Positions 1 through 12,900 of a DNA stretch of 64,000 nt are shown piece after piece (position 1 is the stretch's first letter; every line of letters begins with the position of its first letter). The position numbers were made by a program, and so were the translations under genes. A model generated the notes under the pieces. That model searched no databases and was not told where the DNA came from. It saw nothing but the letters and a program-made list of their open reading frames with translations. Source of the stretch: Diplosphaera chodatii. Its lineage: Eukaryota > Chlorophyta > Trebouxiophyceae > Prasiolales > Stichococcaceae. The stretch is taken from contig JAALGY010000034.1 of the NCBI GenBank assembly GCA_032358165.1, positions 62,001 to 126,000 on the forward strand. Reading direction: 5' to 3'.

Positions 1-38
1 CAGCTGAGCCCTAGCTCCAGTCAGGCGCAAAGGTCCTG

Positions 39-2460
39 ATGTTTGCCCCAGTGCCATTCTTCGGCCGCGGGGGCGACCCGCCGCCCCTGCGCGTGCGCCT
101 GGTGCACAAGCGCTCCGGGTGGGACGTCGTCGTGGACGCGCGAGCCACCTTCGGCGAGCTGCGGGTGCGATCGGACCCCCCAAGGACGTGCTTCCTGCCG
201 CTCTGTCCATGCCCGCTGGCCAGCTATCGCACTGTTCCACGCTGTGTGCTGGTGGGCTCGACGGGTCCTGATTCTGTCCTGCTGTCTGCAGTACGAGGCC
301 AAGACGCTGACGGGGCTGCCCATGGACGCCTTCAAGCTGCTGTGCGCATTGGCATTCCACCACATGTCCCCATGCTTGACCCCGACTGACCTGCGCTTGC
401 ATCATGGCGGTGACACAGTTCATGAGATGTCTGCAAACCCCGCTGACATGCGTCCCTTGGCACGGAGCACATGCAGTGCGCAAAGCAGGGCCCGAGTGCC
501 GTCCAATGCCCCAGGCTCATGAACGCTCGGCCCAGGGGACCAGCGGCATGCACAGTCCGCAGATCAATGTAGGATTCGGGGTATAGTACCAAGATACCCC
601 TTATGCTGCAGGCACCGCGGGCGGGAGAAGCGGGACGACGAGCCGCTGCTGCTGGCGGGTGTCAAGGACGGCGCCACAGTGCAGGTGGCAGAGACGCTCG
701 CGTACCAGGTGTGATACAACAATGGGACGAAATTTGTGTGTACACAATGATATATATATATCATTCTGTACATAAGATTATATGTTTAGTTTAATGAAAT
801 GAGATGAGAATTATAGTTTCTATCAACAGTGTCAAAGGCAGTGTTGACTGCTGTGTTGTCACTCACGTCACAACAGCGTTCCAGTCAGCGTGGTCTTGCT
901 GACACGTGTGGTGTTGGCGCGTGCTGCTTGTCTCGCAGTGTGCATCGGTGCAGTCCGAGTCACATGGGTTGCGGTGGAACAGATGCCAGTGGCAACACCT
1001 GCTCATACCAGCTGAGCGGCTCAGCCACTCCACATTGAAATCGACAGCGTGGCGATGGCAGGGCCTGTGACCACGCTTACCACCTTGCTTACTGTGCCAG
1101 CACTGTGCATAGTGACCAAGTAAGCTAAAGTTTTTAACCTGTTACCAAAAAAACCTAAAATATCAGGGTGTTACATCATTTACAAATTCTGTGCTGCAGG
1201 ACCAAATCCGCAATGCGGCGGCGGGCGTGCAGCGGGCGCAGCAGCCGGCGGGGGGCCCGGTGCCGCCGGCGCCGCAGCCAGGGGGCCTGCGCACGCTGCC
1301 CAACGGGGCGCCGGCAGACCCGGCCGTCCCTCGTTGGAACCCCGCCTTCCCTGCCAGGGCCGCCGGCCCTGGGGCCCCACACCCCCAGCACCAGCAGCAG
1401 GCGGCGCCCCAGCAGCCGCTGCAGCAGCCGGTGCCGCAGCAGCAGGGCGCGATGCAGCAGCAGGGCCGGCCGCGGGAGGACTCTAGCGGCGGCCGGTTCG
1501 ACCCGCCGTTCCCGCCGCCCATGCGCGCCGCCCCGCCACAGCAGCCGGGCCAGCCGCCGCTGCAGCAGCAGCAGCCCCCGCAGCAGCCGCCACAACAACG
1601 GAGCCCAATTGGACCGCAGCCGCAGCGGGGGCCCATCGGACCGCAGCCGCAGCCACAGCCTGGCCAGCAGCAGCCCCAGCAGCAGCCGCAGCCGCAGCAG
1701 CAGCAGCAGCAGGGAGCGGCGGTCCCCGCCGCAGGGCTGGAGGCGCAGCTCATGGGCCGCATCGCCGCGGTGCAGCAGGACATGGACGGCCTGGCGCAGC
1801 AGGTACCACGCAGACTTTTGGCACATCCCATGTGAAATAGCGGTGGTGCATCAATACACCAGCTGCACACCTTAGGTACTACAGTGGGTCAACAAAACAG
1901 TGGCCAGGCGACCAGCTGTCCAGAACAAGGCTGCCCCTTCATCCAGATGCCTGCCGCCACCCCGGCAGCACATGCCTGCCATCCCCCTGACCTCAATAAG
2001 CTCCGGCCGCAGGTGGACGCGCTGACGGCAGACGGCGGGGCGCCCGCCGCGCAGGACGCAGCAGGCGCCGCCCGCCACCAGCAGGCGGTCCTCCTCCTGG
2101 AGCTGCTGACGAGGGTGAGAGTGGCCTCCCTCAGACCCGCACATGTCTCTGCCGGCTCTGGTGTGGCAGTCATTCAATCAGGAACAGGTGACAGTGCAAG
2201 GGCCTCAGTACCATGAGAACCTCGTTCATCTGAAAGCGAGCTCTTGCTGACGCTGGACTACAGCGTGGAGCGCTCATCAGGAGCCTACACTTCAAACGCA
2301 GTCTGATCCCAACATCATGCAGGTGATGCTGACGCTGGACGGCATCAGGGCGCCCGACGGCGGGGAGACGCCCCCGGACGTGCGGGCCGCACGAAAGGCG
2401 GGGGTTGTGCGCGCCCAGCAGCTCATCGATCGGGTGGAGGCCTGCAAAGCGGCCGCGTGA
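39..2460 (+). CDS. BAG-domain co-chaperone with N-terminal ubiquitin-like domain
   Basis: Six exons keep one frame: 39-164, 292-341, 612-708, 1200-1802, 2013-2114 and 2323-2460, giving 371 residues. The first three exons form a ubiquitin-like fold (about residues 17-88): VRLVHKRSGWDVVVDA, FGELR, LLHRGREK and LLLAGVKDGATVQV match the plant BAG-family pattern, with a GREK-type turn and a VKDG loop. Exon 4 is a long Gln/Pro-rich linker ending in a helix (LEAQLMGRIAAVQQDMDGL). Exons 5-6 complete a BAG helical bundle (QAVLLLELLTR, VMLTLDGI, VVRAQQLIDRVEACKA). BAG proteins bind the Hsp70 ATPase domain and release nucleotide; the ubiquitin-like part usually links to the proteasome. The ATG at 39 follows an in-frame stop at 12-14, but an AG at 23-24 means an upstream exon is possible. 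Family call is firm; the exact start is not. Confidence 0.85.
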
Positions 2461-3081
2461 TATCATATGTAGACCATAATAGGCCATTTGGGCGCGCAGC
2501 TCATCGACCTGGTGGAGGCCTGCAGGGCGGCCTCGTAATGTGGAAGCATGCTTGACGTGGTTACCCATCCGTCCGAGAAACTGCTGAGCTTTAGGTGGCT
2601 GGTCAGACTGGTCTCAGCAAATGGTCCACCACAACGTTGGATTGGTGCAAATGAGATGCGTGTTGGAAGCGTAAGTGCTGCCAGCTGGGTCAGGAGCTGT
2701 GTGAGGCATGTGCTCGATCAGTCGAATCAGACTACCTTATGGCCGGCGAACCTTGGTGTCACGGCAGAGGTCTAGCTTCTGGCTGCAGTCCTGGCAGACT
2801 CCCAAAACTCTACTATACAAAAAATCAGAATTGTCAGGCAAACCACGCTCAGTAAAAACCTCGCCGAAAAGTGCCAGTCGACCTGCTGCAGATTTCGTCA
2901 ACTCAACCGTGAGTAAGGACTGCCATGCTCCACGGTGCCTTGTATTGCTATGCTTCCAGGCCCTGAAGCATCTACTTGCTCAGGTGCAAGGCGCTGGCAG
3001 CATGGGTGCGACCAACTAGCGCCAAGCTGCAGCCGTCAGCTTGATGATACTGTGTGCACCAGAGCGCGGCCGGCACGCCTC
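2461..3081. other. Intergenic stretch between BAG gene and DPH3 (convergent)
   Basis: Lies between the 3' ends of two convergent genes. It holds a degenerate copy of the BAG terminal exon at 2490-2538 (listed separately). I see no convincing coding exon, RNA gene or long repeat in the rest. Confidence 0.6.
2490..2538 (+). repeat. Exon echo of the BAG terminal exon
   Basis: About 45 bp resembling the coding end at 2412-2460, including CAGCTCATCGA, GGTGGAGGCCTGCA and a stop codon, shifted by about 78 bp. It lies beyond the real stop, so it would sit in the 3' UTR. A second shorter echo (GCTGACGCTGGACTACAG, near 2248-2265) sits in the preceding intron and resembles the exon start at 2328-2345. 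Confidence 0.75.
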
Positions 3082-3773
3082 TCATGCCACAGCTGCGATG
3101 GGCTGCGGCGCCAGGCCGTCGGCCGGTGGCGGCGCGGCCTCGTCTTGGAAGTCCTCCTGTGTACGGATGCAATAAGGCCATCAGCTTCCCCGACCACATC
3201 CATTGGGCCGATGCTGTTGGTGAGCAGTGCAGCTGCAAGCTCAGCCGTGTGCAGCGCCACCAGTGCGGCACACCAGAGCATTTGCGCATCTGCAGCTGCC
3301 AGTGAGCACACAGCCGCCCTGCGCACCTGGTTGTAGATGACCACAACAGTCAGCGAGCAGCTGGGGCAGTGCGCGATGTCCTCACCACGTGCCAGCTCAT
3401 CCTGCGATGTGCAGATGTGCAGTCAGAGTGTGGCAGCCAGCATCTGTGAGCCACAGGAGTTGAGTATGCGCTCGTTGTGATAGGCTTGATGCCCATCTGG
3501 TCCCCCATACCCCTCCGTCTTCGGTACTTGTGCTGATTGAGCACAGGGTGCCGGTTGAGCACGAAGACTGAATAGAAGTGGGTTGACGTTGTCGGGACGC
3601 CGTGAGCAGCCACCGACGCCCTGGGCTCAACATGACGCTAGCCAGGCAGATGCCATACAGATGCGCACCATGGTGATTTGGAACAGGTCGCCGCAGGGGC
3701 AGCTGTAAGTGAAGGCGTTGAGCTCCTCGCTCCAGTCCATGTCCTCAATCTCGACCTCGTCATAGTGCGCCAT
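3082..3773 (-). CDS. DPH3: Diphthamide biosynthesis protein 3 (CSL zinc finger)
   Basis: Three exons on the minus strand (3669-3773, 3327-3401, 3082-3156) encode 84 residues, close to the usual length of about 82. The protein begins MAHYDEVEIEDMDWSEE, the family signature, followed by the zinc knuckle CPCGD (about residues 26-30) and CPSCSLTVVVIYN, so all four Cys ligands are present. DPH3 (Kti11) is the small electron carrier for the Dph1/Dph2 radical-SAM step that starts diphthamide formation on EF2, and it also serves Elongator-linked tRNA modification. Frame is kept through both introns (donors ATG|GTGCGC and CAG|GTGCGC; acceptors GCAG and ACAG). It is divergent from the SSADH gene, with 514 bp between the two starts. 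No key residue is missing. Confidence 0.93.
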
Positions 3774-4287
3774 GCTGCCGGACGCACCTGCCACTGTACA
3801 GAAGGATGCACCGCCTGCTGCCTCCCGCAGCGGGGTAAGTGGGCCGCCACTACTTCAGCAGCTTACCGGTGGCAGCGCAAGTCGGGCTGCAGCCGCCTCA
3901 AACCAGCGCCTGTTGCTGTTTGGGCAGCAGAATGCTGTGCAACAAAGCCAATGCCTGCAGTATGTGCTGCCGACCGGCACACGGCTTCTGACTGGCTGCA
4001 AGAAAATGCGAGCGGACTTGAGGTCGGCACTCACGGTGCAGAGAGCGGTCGCACGTTTGCTGCGGCCGGCAGTGCACACGCTGGCAAGCACCAGCCTGCT
4101 ATCGACCCTCTCATTACGTTTAGCAGATTCATACCGATTTCCAATCACAGCAGCAATTCACCCATCCTTTATAAGCATACATAATAGATCTGACATTACT
4201 CACGATCTCACGCTGTTGGCCCCACGTTGCCTGCCTGCCGGCGGGCCATCACAGTTGCATGGCACTTTGCTGCAGTCCGTAACCTTG
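3774..4287. promoter_or_regulatory. Divergent promoter region, DPH3 / SSADH
   Basis: 514 bp between two divergent start codons must contain both 5' UTRs and core promoters. An in-frame open stretch runs upstream of the SSADH ATG but lacks similarity to any targeting peptide. No clear TATA box or operator could be assigned by eye. Confidence 0.5.
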
Positions 4288-7200
4288 ATGCGTACTAACA
4301 GCGTCTGCGGGCTACTGCGTCGTGCGGCATTCTCGCAAGTGCAGCAGAGCAATCTCACAAGAGGCTTCCAGCCATTATACAGGCAGCCTCTGTCCAGCAG
4401 TGGATCTCGTACCCTTTCCTTCCGGTGCTTTGCTGCTGCCAGCACTCCCGGTATGGAGGCCCTAAAGAAGCGCCTGAAGGACCCCGATCTGCTCCAGCAC
4501 CAGTTGTTCATCGGCGGGCAGTGGGTGGACGCCAGCAGCGGCGAGACTGTGGATGTGCGTGGCATGCATGCACATTGCATATCCAGATGCGTGTGTTGAT
4601 GTTGCCACTGCTGCGGTTGGGCTTCAGCAAGTTTGGACACGATCACAGGCAGAGATCTCTTGCTTTGCCTGCTGGTCGTCCAGTGCATGATGTGATAACG
4701 GTGCTGCAGGGCAGCACAGCATATGTGATCCGGTGGCGCTGATCATTCTGGCGGATGTGTCGGATGCAGGTGCTGAACCCAGCGACGCAGGAAGTCCTGG
4801 CCAAGATCCCCAGGGCCGGCGCTTCGGAGACCAACGCAGCGATCGCAGAGGCCGATGCGGTTTTCCCGAAATGGAAGTCGCAGCCCGCCAAGGCCCGAGC
4901 CGACATCCTGAAGAAGTGGGTCACACTGTGGCCAGGCGTAGACGTATACTGTCTTATGCAATGCAATGCGATGTGAAAGCAACACAAGCGGCACACAGCT
5001 TCTGGTTGCATTGCTTACCAGCCTACCGTGTACCTGGTACAACCTGGTTAGCATGCTGTCACGCATCATGCAGGTTAGCATGCTATCATGCATCATGCAG
5101 CATGCTCATGATACAGAGTTGGTGATGGTCACTCTAATGCGTTTGTGATGTAGGTGGTACGATCTGGTGATGGACAACCTGGATGACATCGCGATCATCA
5201 TGTCGGCGGAGAGCGGCAAGCCGGTCAAGGAGTCCAAGGTTGAGGCGACCGGCGGGTGAGCACCCACCAGTAGACCAAGTTCAACAAATTCGAACCCCCT
5301 TAGGGGGTCGACTTGAAACTTGAACTGCCCAATCAGAGCATGGAGGCAGTACACATACAGTGGTATGCTAAGGCGCGTTGATGCCTACTGCAGGGCAGGA
5401 TCCATCGAGTGGTTTGCAGAGGAGGCGAAGCGCATCTATGGTGACATCATCCCGGTGCGAACCGTTTTTCAAGGCGCTGGTTGAAAAGCACGCATGCCAG
5501 CAGCGCTCCTGCGTGTAGAGCTGTCGGCAGCACACAGCATGCAGCTACCCTGCACGCTACTGCAATGGTGCATGCAACGCGCTGTGGTGAGGTGTCCGCC
5601 TGACGAGCTGCTAGTTTACCCGCAGCCGCCGTCCAACGACAAGAAGTTCGTGGTGATCAAGGACCCGGTGGGCGTGGTGTATGCCGTGACGCCCTGGAAC
5701 TTCCCCATGTCCATGATCACCCGCAAGGCCTCGCCTGCCATCGCCGCCGGCTGCCCGGTAGGTGCTGCACCTCTGCTGTTGGCTCGTGCCCTGCGTATGT
5801 ATGTAATGTGCAGCTGACACAAGGGAGCCGCGCTCAACTTCGGCCCACACATAGTGTGTTGCCAGTTCACGTCAGCGGGCGTCCCGCTTATTTGCTCTCA
5901 TAGCGCAGCCTGTTTGCTGCGCTGGCGCCCGCTGCGGCTGGCATGCTGCTGCAGAGCTTTCCATCAGTCACCAGGCCTTGCCTCTGCTGAGCTGGTGCAA
6001 CCTATGCACAGCTAACGATGTTCCAGGGGCTCCCCTCAACAGACATGCGCGCTGCCCCCGCGCGCAGGTCATCCTGAAGCCCGCCGAGTCGACGCCGCTG
6101 ACGGCGTTCGCCCTCGCTGAGCTGGCGCGCCGGGCGGGCGTGCCCGCCGGCGTGCTGAATGTGCTGACCGGCGACTCCAAGAAGATCAGTGAGCGCTTTC
6201 AGAGCACCCAGTGCATGACATGGGAACATCTCACTCGTCCAGGCACCATTACTGGCTGTTTGGCTGCATCTGCACAGCTGTCCAGGCGGCCTGCAAGTCA
6301 GAGCCCCTGGCCCAGACCATGGGTCAGCTAGATGTGGTGTGTGCGTGTCAGCTCCATAACTGCACCAGTTGAATGCACCGAGCCTGAGACTCGCCAATCT
6401 GCTGCCCTGCAGCGGAGGCGATCATGAAGAGCGACGTGGTGCGCAAGATCGGGTTCACGGGCTCCACGCCCGTCGGCAAGATCCTCATGAAGCAGGCTGC
6501 CGACACCGTCAAGAAGGTGCGCCGTAACAAAACTGGAAAGCCCCTGAATGTTAGGGTGATGAACCCTGACCTGTGGACGTCTGCTGATGGCAATCGTCAG
6601 CACTCCTCACTTGGCTCACCCAGCTGTACTGCTCGATCATGCGCGAAGTCCCCAGTCAGCGCCACAACACTACCGCAGCTGTGTGCTGATCAATTTCTGG
6701 CGGTGACTGATGGTTAGGTGAGCCTGGAGCTGGGCGGCAACGCGCCCTTCATCGTGTTTGACGACGCCGATGTGGAGCTGGCGGCCAAGGGCATCGTGTC
6801 CTCCGCCTTCCGCAACGCCGGCCAGACCTGCATCTGCGCCAACCGCACCTTCGTGCAGGTGCCCCTTGCGCACCTCCAAAAACCCTTGTACACCTGTGCG
6901 GTGTCGCGCTGGCTGGTGCGGCGCTGCGTGCAAGAGGATGGCATCACTGCACCTTGGGCATGGCGCCTTTGCTGCAATCCTCTTTGTGTGCAAGTCGGCA
7001 CAGGACCACGACTTTCACAACATGAGCAGAAGCAGAGGCGTGTGTCGATGCATCTGCTCAGCTCCTAGCTGGGAACCTGCATGGCCACCGTTCCACAAAA
7101 TACTGACCTTTGCTACACAGCCATCTCCCTGCGGCTGCGTGACTTCGACTGCTGTACCCTAAACCCTGAGTTCTTACTGCAGGCCGGCATCTACGACCAG

Positions 7201-9241
7201 TTCTCCAAGGCGGTGGTGGAGCAGGTCAAGAAGTTCAAGCTGGGCGACGGGCTGGTGGACGGCACCACGCTCGGGCCGCTGATCTCCCCCGCCGCGGTCG
7301 ACAGGGTGAGGCAGCAATTGCATGTGCCGGCAGCAGGGGAGCGGCGCCAGCCGCGACACGGCACTATATGGAATCGCTCTGTGAACGGCACGGCGCAAGC
7401 AGCCACTCGATGCCTGTGCTATTGCCAGCAGCATGCGACCTGCAGAGGCGCTGCAGCCGGGCGCAGCAGTGGCAACCGAAGTGCGTCACACACCTCCAGC
7501 ACATCGCTTGTTCTGACTCAAAGATGTGTAGTTACAGCCTCGGACCCTAAACCCTGCAGGTGGAGGGCCATGTGGACGATGCGGTGCGGAAGGGCGCCAA
7601 GGCCCTGACGGGCGGCAAGCGCCCCGAGATGCAGGGCGACCTGGCCAAGGGCAACTTCTATGAGCCGACCATCCTGGGCGACGCGACCATCGACATGAAG
7701 GTGCTGCCTGCAGCTGTGCTGCTGTCGTGAGTGTCATTCCCGGTGCGGCCTGGCAGCATCTGTACTGGAGACTGTCCGTGTGCGGTGCAGTATGGTACAG
7801 AACAGGGCCCATAGCGACGGTGAGGCAGACTCTGTCTCGATGGCCTGCAGATCTTTGCAGAGGAGACGTTCGGCCCCGCTGTGCCGCTCTTCAAGGTAAG
7901 TAGTTGAACGCAAGTCTGCGTCATGCCGGTTCCAGGACTCACTCTGGGACCCCTGCACATTTCATCTGCAGCACGTGGTCGCCGAGTGCTGAAGTCGTGT
8001 GCTGACCACTCGGCGCTTCTTGCTGCCACAGTTCGACACCGAGGATGAGGCCATCAAGCTGGCCAACAACACCGAGTACGGCCTCGCCGCCTACTACTAC
8101 ACCAAGGTGGGTTCCTGACAGCATGACTTATCAGCTTCCGCATAGGAGCATTCATGTGGTGAGCTGAGGGCTTGCTCAAATGCTCGTGGCAACTGTCAAT
8201 GCTCAGTGGTCGTGCCCTGAACGCTCGGTGATCACGACTGCTGATCACTGAGGCACTCAAGGACGATGATTGAGCACAGCTGAGCGCTCAGAGAGCAGCA
8301 GCTCACTGGTCTGTACTTGACTATGGTGACAGCATCGCTAGCCAGGCTGGCACAGTACACCATATGGCTCTGCAGCCTTCAATGCTGGGTTGTCTTGATG
8401 ATGCTTCCCTTCAGCCTGGCTCGTTCCTTCTCTGAACCAACACCAGCGAGCACAGCGGGTGGAGCAGCACACCGAACCCGCTCAGACCAGCGCAAGCCTG
8501 CCTATCAGCCGGCGTGCATCTACATGGCAGAAGTGCATCTTGCTGCCTACCGCAGGACCTGGCGCGCACGTGGCGCGTGGCGGAGGCCCTGGAGTACGGC
8601 ATGATCGGCTGCAACGAGGTACACAATAGCCTTCCCTACACCACTCTTATATTTTTCTAAAGGACGTTGACATTCGCATCGGCACCCTCCAGCCAGCCTA
8701 AGGACTCATTTGCCGGTCAAGGTGTCCCCCATGTGCAGTCACGAGTGCCCACCCTGTGCACCGTGCCCAAGACTGGGCAGCGGCTGAGCCGATGGCGCAG
8801 CAGCTGTAGAGTGCTGCATTTTGGACGCAACAGGCGCGGACAGAAAACCTGGATGCTCCGCTGCAGGTGCTGATCACAGATGCGGCGGCGCCTTTCGGCG
8901 GCATCAAGGAGTCGGGCCTGGGCCGCGAGCAATCGAAGTACGGCATCTCCGAGTTCCTGGAGGTGAGTCGTCTAAACGCTGCACCGTGCATTCGAGCATG
9001 CACCCAGAAGCCGCTCAACCGTCTGCCCTTAGGCTATCCTCCGCACAAAGGCTGCACACGTCCTGGAATCTGCTGCTGACGTGCTGTCAGAGAGCTCGAG
9101 CCTGTTGGTCAAATTCAGACAATCTGTGCAGCGAGGCCCTGACCGATTGATGACAGGCAACCGGTGGTGACTTGAGCGCCAATACTTGGCCTGCAGGTCA
9201 AGTTCGTCTGCATGGGTGTGGGCTACTCCGGCCCGCGGTGA
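4288..9241 (+). CDS. Succinate-semialdehyde dehydrogenase, mitochondrial (ALDH5 family)
   Basis: Fifteen exons: 4288-4554, 4770-4915, 5154-5255, 5394-5454, 5626-5757, 6068-6188, 6413-6516, 6718-6858, 7183-7305, 7560-7700, 7851-7895, 8032-8106, 8556-8618, 8867-8962, 9197-9241; 553 residues. It oxidises succinic semialdehyde to succinate with NAD(P)+, closing the GABA shunt. The first 55 residues are rich in Arg/Ser with few acids, a mitochondrial-type presequence. The ALDH core is complete: [23 protein letters not shown] (cofactor Lys), [24 protein letters not shown] (general-base Glu), GQTCICANR (nucleophile Cys plus a second Cys two residues on), [11 protein letters not shown], and [19 protein letters not shown]. 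The Cys-x-Cys pair matches the redox-switch pair known in human SSADH. The [17 protein letters not shown] ending favours ALDH5 over other ALDH classes. Confidence 0.97.
5046..5099. repeat. 27-bp tandem duplication in SSADH intron 2
   Basis: Two adjacent 27-bp units starting GGTTAGCATGCT and ending ATCATGCA, differing at two positions, followed by a partial third. Entirely intronic. Confidence 0.85.
5277..5326. repeat. Imperfect inverted repeat in SSADH intron 3
   Basis: Outer arms AGTTCAA / TTGAACT and inner arms CGAACCCC / GGGGTCG can fold as a bulged hairpin with a very short loop. Intronic, no coding role. Confidence 0.5.
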
Positions 9242-9915
9242 GACATCCACGAAACTTGCTGCCATAAGGCGACCACCCAGAGGCAGAAACGGGGAGATGC
9301 AATGCCACTTGTAGCGGTGACGGTGCTGAGCGTAGCACATGCATGCATCTGTGCTTGCAGACGTGCTGTCCAACACAGACAGCCTTCTCATCCCCGCATT
9401 TTCGTCAGCACACTTGGCAGTGCATACTATTATGCGTACTGGGGCAGATGTGCTACGATTGGGCAGAGATGTTTGGCCATTTGATACATGTAAGTGCGGT
9501 AAATGAGCCAACCGCGTGTCACATACAGCCAGCCAGTAGTAAGTGTGAAGGCTTGTGCATCAGGGCGGGTCCATAGTGTCTTGGCTGCAACCTCAATTGT
9601 ATAAATGTCTAACGTGGTATGTCTACCAGCATTCTTGAATACACTTCCGGGTGCAACAAACATGTCATGCCAACCAGCAAGCTGCGTTAGGAAGCAGGAT
9701 GCAGCAGGCCAGAGCTGGTTGCTTGCACTTGCTGTGATGCGGCAACGTCTACCAAATTTGCGCCATCACAATCCCAGCAAACGCCACTACTGTACAGTGA
9801 TCCTCATTTGCATCAGTTGGTTGGTCGTTGTAGCATCCAGGGTGCTGCAAAGGTTCACACCGTCAGAGCAGCATCCTGCGCTGCGCGTTCAAGGACGGCA
9901 GCCTGCGCTGGGTGC
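9242..9915. other. Intergenic stretch between SSADH and EngB genes
   Basis: Tandem genes, so this holds the SSADH 3' UTR and the EngB promoter. A TGTAA pentamer, the usual green-algal polyadenylation signal, occurs near 9489, about 250 nt past the SSADH stop. No other feature was recognised. Confidence 0.45.
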
Positions 9916-12900
9916 ATGCGCAGACTCATCGCAGCACTGGCCCCAGTTGCAGCTGAGGCACCGGTGACCACAAGGGCGCTGCTGAGCCCTGCGGCTTCGG
10001 CCCTGCTGCGACCGCAGCCGCTGCGGCCCGCCCCCAGCGCGGCAAGCGGGGTCCCTGTATCAGGCACGCCCACCGCGACGCACGCCAGCGCAGCGCCATC
10101 CATCCCAGGGGCAGCGGCCGCAGCAATGCGACCGCCGTTTGCAGGATCAGTGGCTGCTTTCAGCACGGGCGCGCCCGCAGCATTGCCCCTCAAAGCTGCC
10201 GCCGCACCGCCGCGGACGTCGGCGCACGCTGCGGCGGGCACCAGCGGCCGCTGGAGCAGCAGCACGCGTCGCGCACTGCACGCAGCGGCCTGCCACAGCC
10301 TGGGTTTGCTGGGTCCCCAGGTGCAGACCTGCAAAGTCATCTTTTCAGGCCATCCATCCAGCCTGATCCGCAGCGTCGTCTGCTTCGGTGCCCCTTTAGC
10401 CTCTGCAACTTGCCCAGTTCACTCTGACATCTCCCGTGCTGCAGGCGGCACGGCATCATGCCGCCATAGCAGCGAGCAGCACAGCAGAGGCAGCGGCAGC
10501 GGCGGCGTCACCAGAAGCGGCAATGCCGGCTGGGCAGCATGCAGACCAGGCGCATGCTGTGTCGGCGCCCGAGGCGGCGCCTCACAGCGGCCCTGCAGCA
10601 GGCGGCGGCAGCCCTGCAGCAGACAGCGAAGCGTCTCCGGGGCGGGTTGCCCCGCTGCCTCCAGCCCGCAACACCAAAATCAGGTGTCTGCAGAGCTTCA
10701 GGGTCCGACGCTGCTCAACTCAGCTTGCGTGACTTCCAAAATCTACCGATGGCGGCGTACTGCTTCATCATGCACCGTGGAGCAGTCCCGGCGCAGGAGT
10801 GCCATCTGCAAGAAGAGCAGCAAGACGCTGGAGCACTGCCCTTCGGCAATGCTGCCTGTTAGCATAGCATGCGCTGCTTCTCAACGTCCAGCGCTGAAAC
10901 TCCAACCCTGCCGTCGCGCAGGAGCGCCAGCTTCATGAAGAGCAGCAAGACGCTGGAGCAGTGCCCGCCGGCGCGGCTGCCCGAGTTCGCTGTCATCGGG
11001 CGCTCCAACGTCGGCAAGTCCTCGCTCATCAACCTGCTGACGGGGCAGAAGGCGCTGGCGCTGGTGTCCAAAACCCCAGGTGAGTTTAAATTGTGACACC
11101 GCTGCATTTGCAAGTAGGTTGCCTCATGTACACCTCAAGTAAACTCCTGAGGGCAGAAGGCGCTGGCGCTGGTGTTTAAAAACCCGCCAGGCGGATGCAA
11201 ATATTCAGAACGAATGCGCATTTCATGCTTTCGTCTGCTCATATGTGAAGCGTAGCCCCGTTGTGATCCCGGAGAGCAAGACACAGTGTCTGTACACCTT
11301 CACACTGTGGCTGGATGCCAGGCTGACGGAGGCATGCCAGCACCAGCAGCTGAGCGGATTGCGGTTGTGGCTGTGGTGTAGGCAAGACGACGTGCATCAA
11401 CCACTTCCTCATCAACGGCGAGTGGCACCTGGTGGACCTGCCCGGCTACGGGTGAGCGGGGCTAGGGTTTCAGGGCACCAGACGGGTGCCCAGCTGCCGC
11501 CAGTAGGAGAAATCCTTGCTGATGTGCGCTGCACAAGAGCAGTGAGGGGTTCCCACAGCGCTGGAGCCCATCCATTGGCGAGCCACCTGGCGTCTACTGG
11601 CATTGCTGCAAGTTGTGAAAGTCGGTGTGTTGGTGCCCGCAGGTATGCCAAGCGGTCCAAGACATCCCGCATCGAGTGGGCCTCCTTCACCCAGCGGTGC
11701 GGCCCGTCGTTGTCATGCCGTTACCCCCATTCGCAGCAGCCACAAGTTGTTGTCTTTCACGATGACCACTGTATGGCTCACACACCTCCTGCCTCGACGT
11801 GCCTCTGCCGGGCGGCAGCATAGCAGAAAGTGGAGTAGCAACGACGCCCACAGATGCTGATGCGCACGGTCCCCTGGTTGTGGTCTGCAGCTCATCTGCA
11901 GTGTCACTTTACTGCAGGTACTTTATGGAGCGGCCCACCCTGGCGGCGGTGCTGCTGCTGGTGGACGGAAGCATCCCGCCGCAGACGGCCGACCTGGAGG
12001 TCGTCAGCTGGCTGGGCAACGCGCAGGTATGAGCAGTCGTCTCGTTTAAGATGTTCAGCTTGTCGTCATATTGTCAATCAAATACCTGCAGACGGCCGGC
12101 CTGGCTGTCAGCTGGCTAGGCAACTCGCGGGCATGACCATACCCTACTTGTGCAAAAGGTCTGGCAGCTGTGCAGTTGCGTTGCTTCACTTGGCATTGAC
12201 TAGCTAGATAGCATTCTGCAGACGTGAGCAATATGCCAAAGGTATGGTAAACTGCCTGACTGGGCTGCAAATTTTGCTCAGGTGCCCTTTGCGCTGGTGT
12301 TCACGAAGACGGACAAGCGGAAGAAGAAGTGCCCCGGGGCGGCGGAGAACATCGCGGCGTTCCAGAAGCAGCTGCTCGACGACTGGCAGGTGCAACCAAC
12401 CGCAGGACCAGCTGTGATTACAAAGGGCAGATGCGTATATCCGCGGGGGCATGACGTGCGACTCGGGGGTTGCAGCTGGGACTCAGCTCTGTGCGGTCGT
12501 GCTAAGCTGGAAGCCATGGCTGGTGTGTGACGCCACTTGCACTTTCATGCTACCTTCATCTTTACGTGAGTCCCTCATGCTACCTTCGTCTTACGTTAGG
12601 CCCGCTGCAGTTTGTTTTGCTGTTATTCAACTTGCAGGAGCTGCCGCCCAGCGTGCTCACGTCCTCGCGCAGCGGCGCCGGCAAGGCGGAGCTGCTGGCG
12701 CTCGTCACGCAGCTGCGCACGGCTTTCATGGCGGAGAAGCCCGCTGCCGGGGCTGGCAGCCCTGCCGGCCTGCGGCTGCGGGCGGCGGCGGCGGCAGCAG
12801 AGGCAGCAGAGGCAGCGGAGGAAGCAGCGCAGGGGGAGTATGGCGGCCCGCGCGTGGACGAGGTGGTGGTGGAGCAGCGGTGGGAGGGCGCGGACGACCC

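Noticed and set aside
1163..1870. Cys/Gly-rich minus-strand open frame
   Set aside because: Mirror of the Gln/Pro-rich BAG exon 4; Cys/Gly content comes from antisense CAG/CCG codons.
7545..7559. Chromosome end or long interstitial telomere block
   Set aside because: Each run is only two to four units, separated by kilobases of normal genes.
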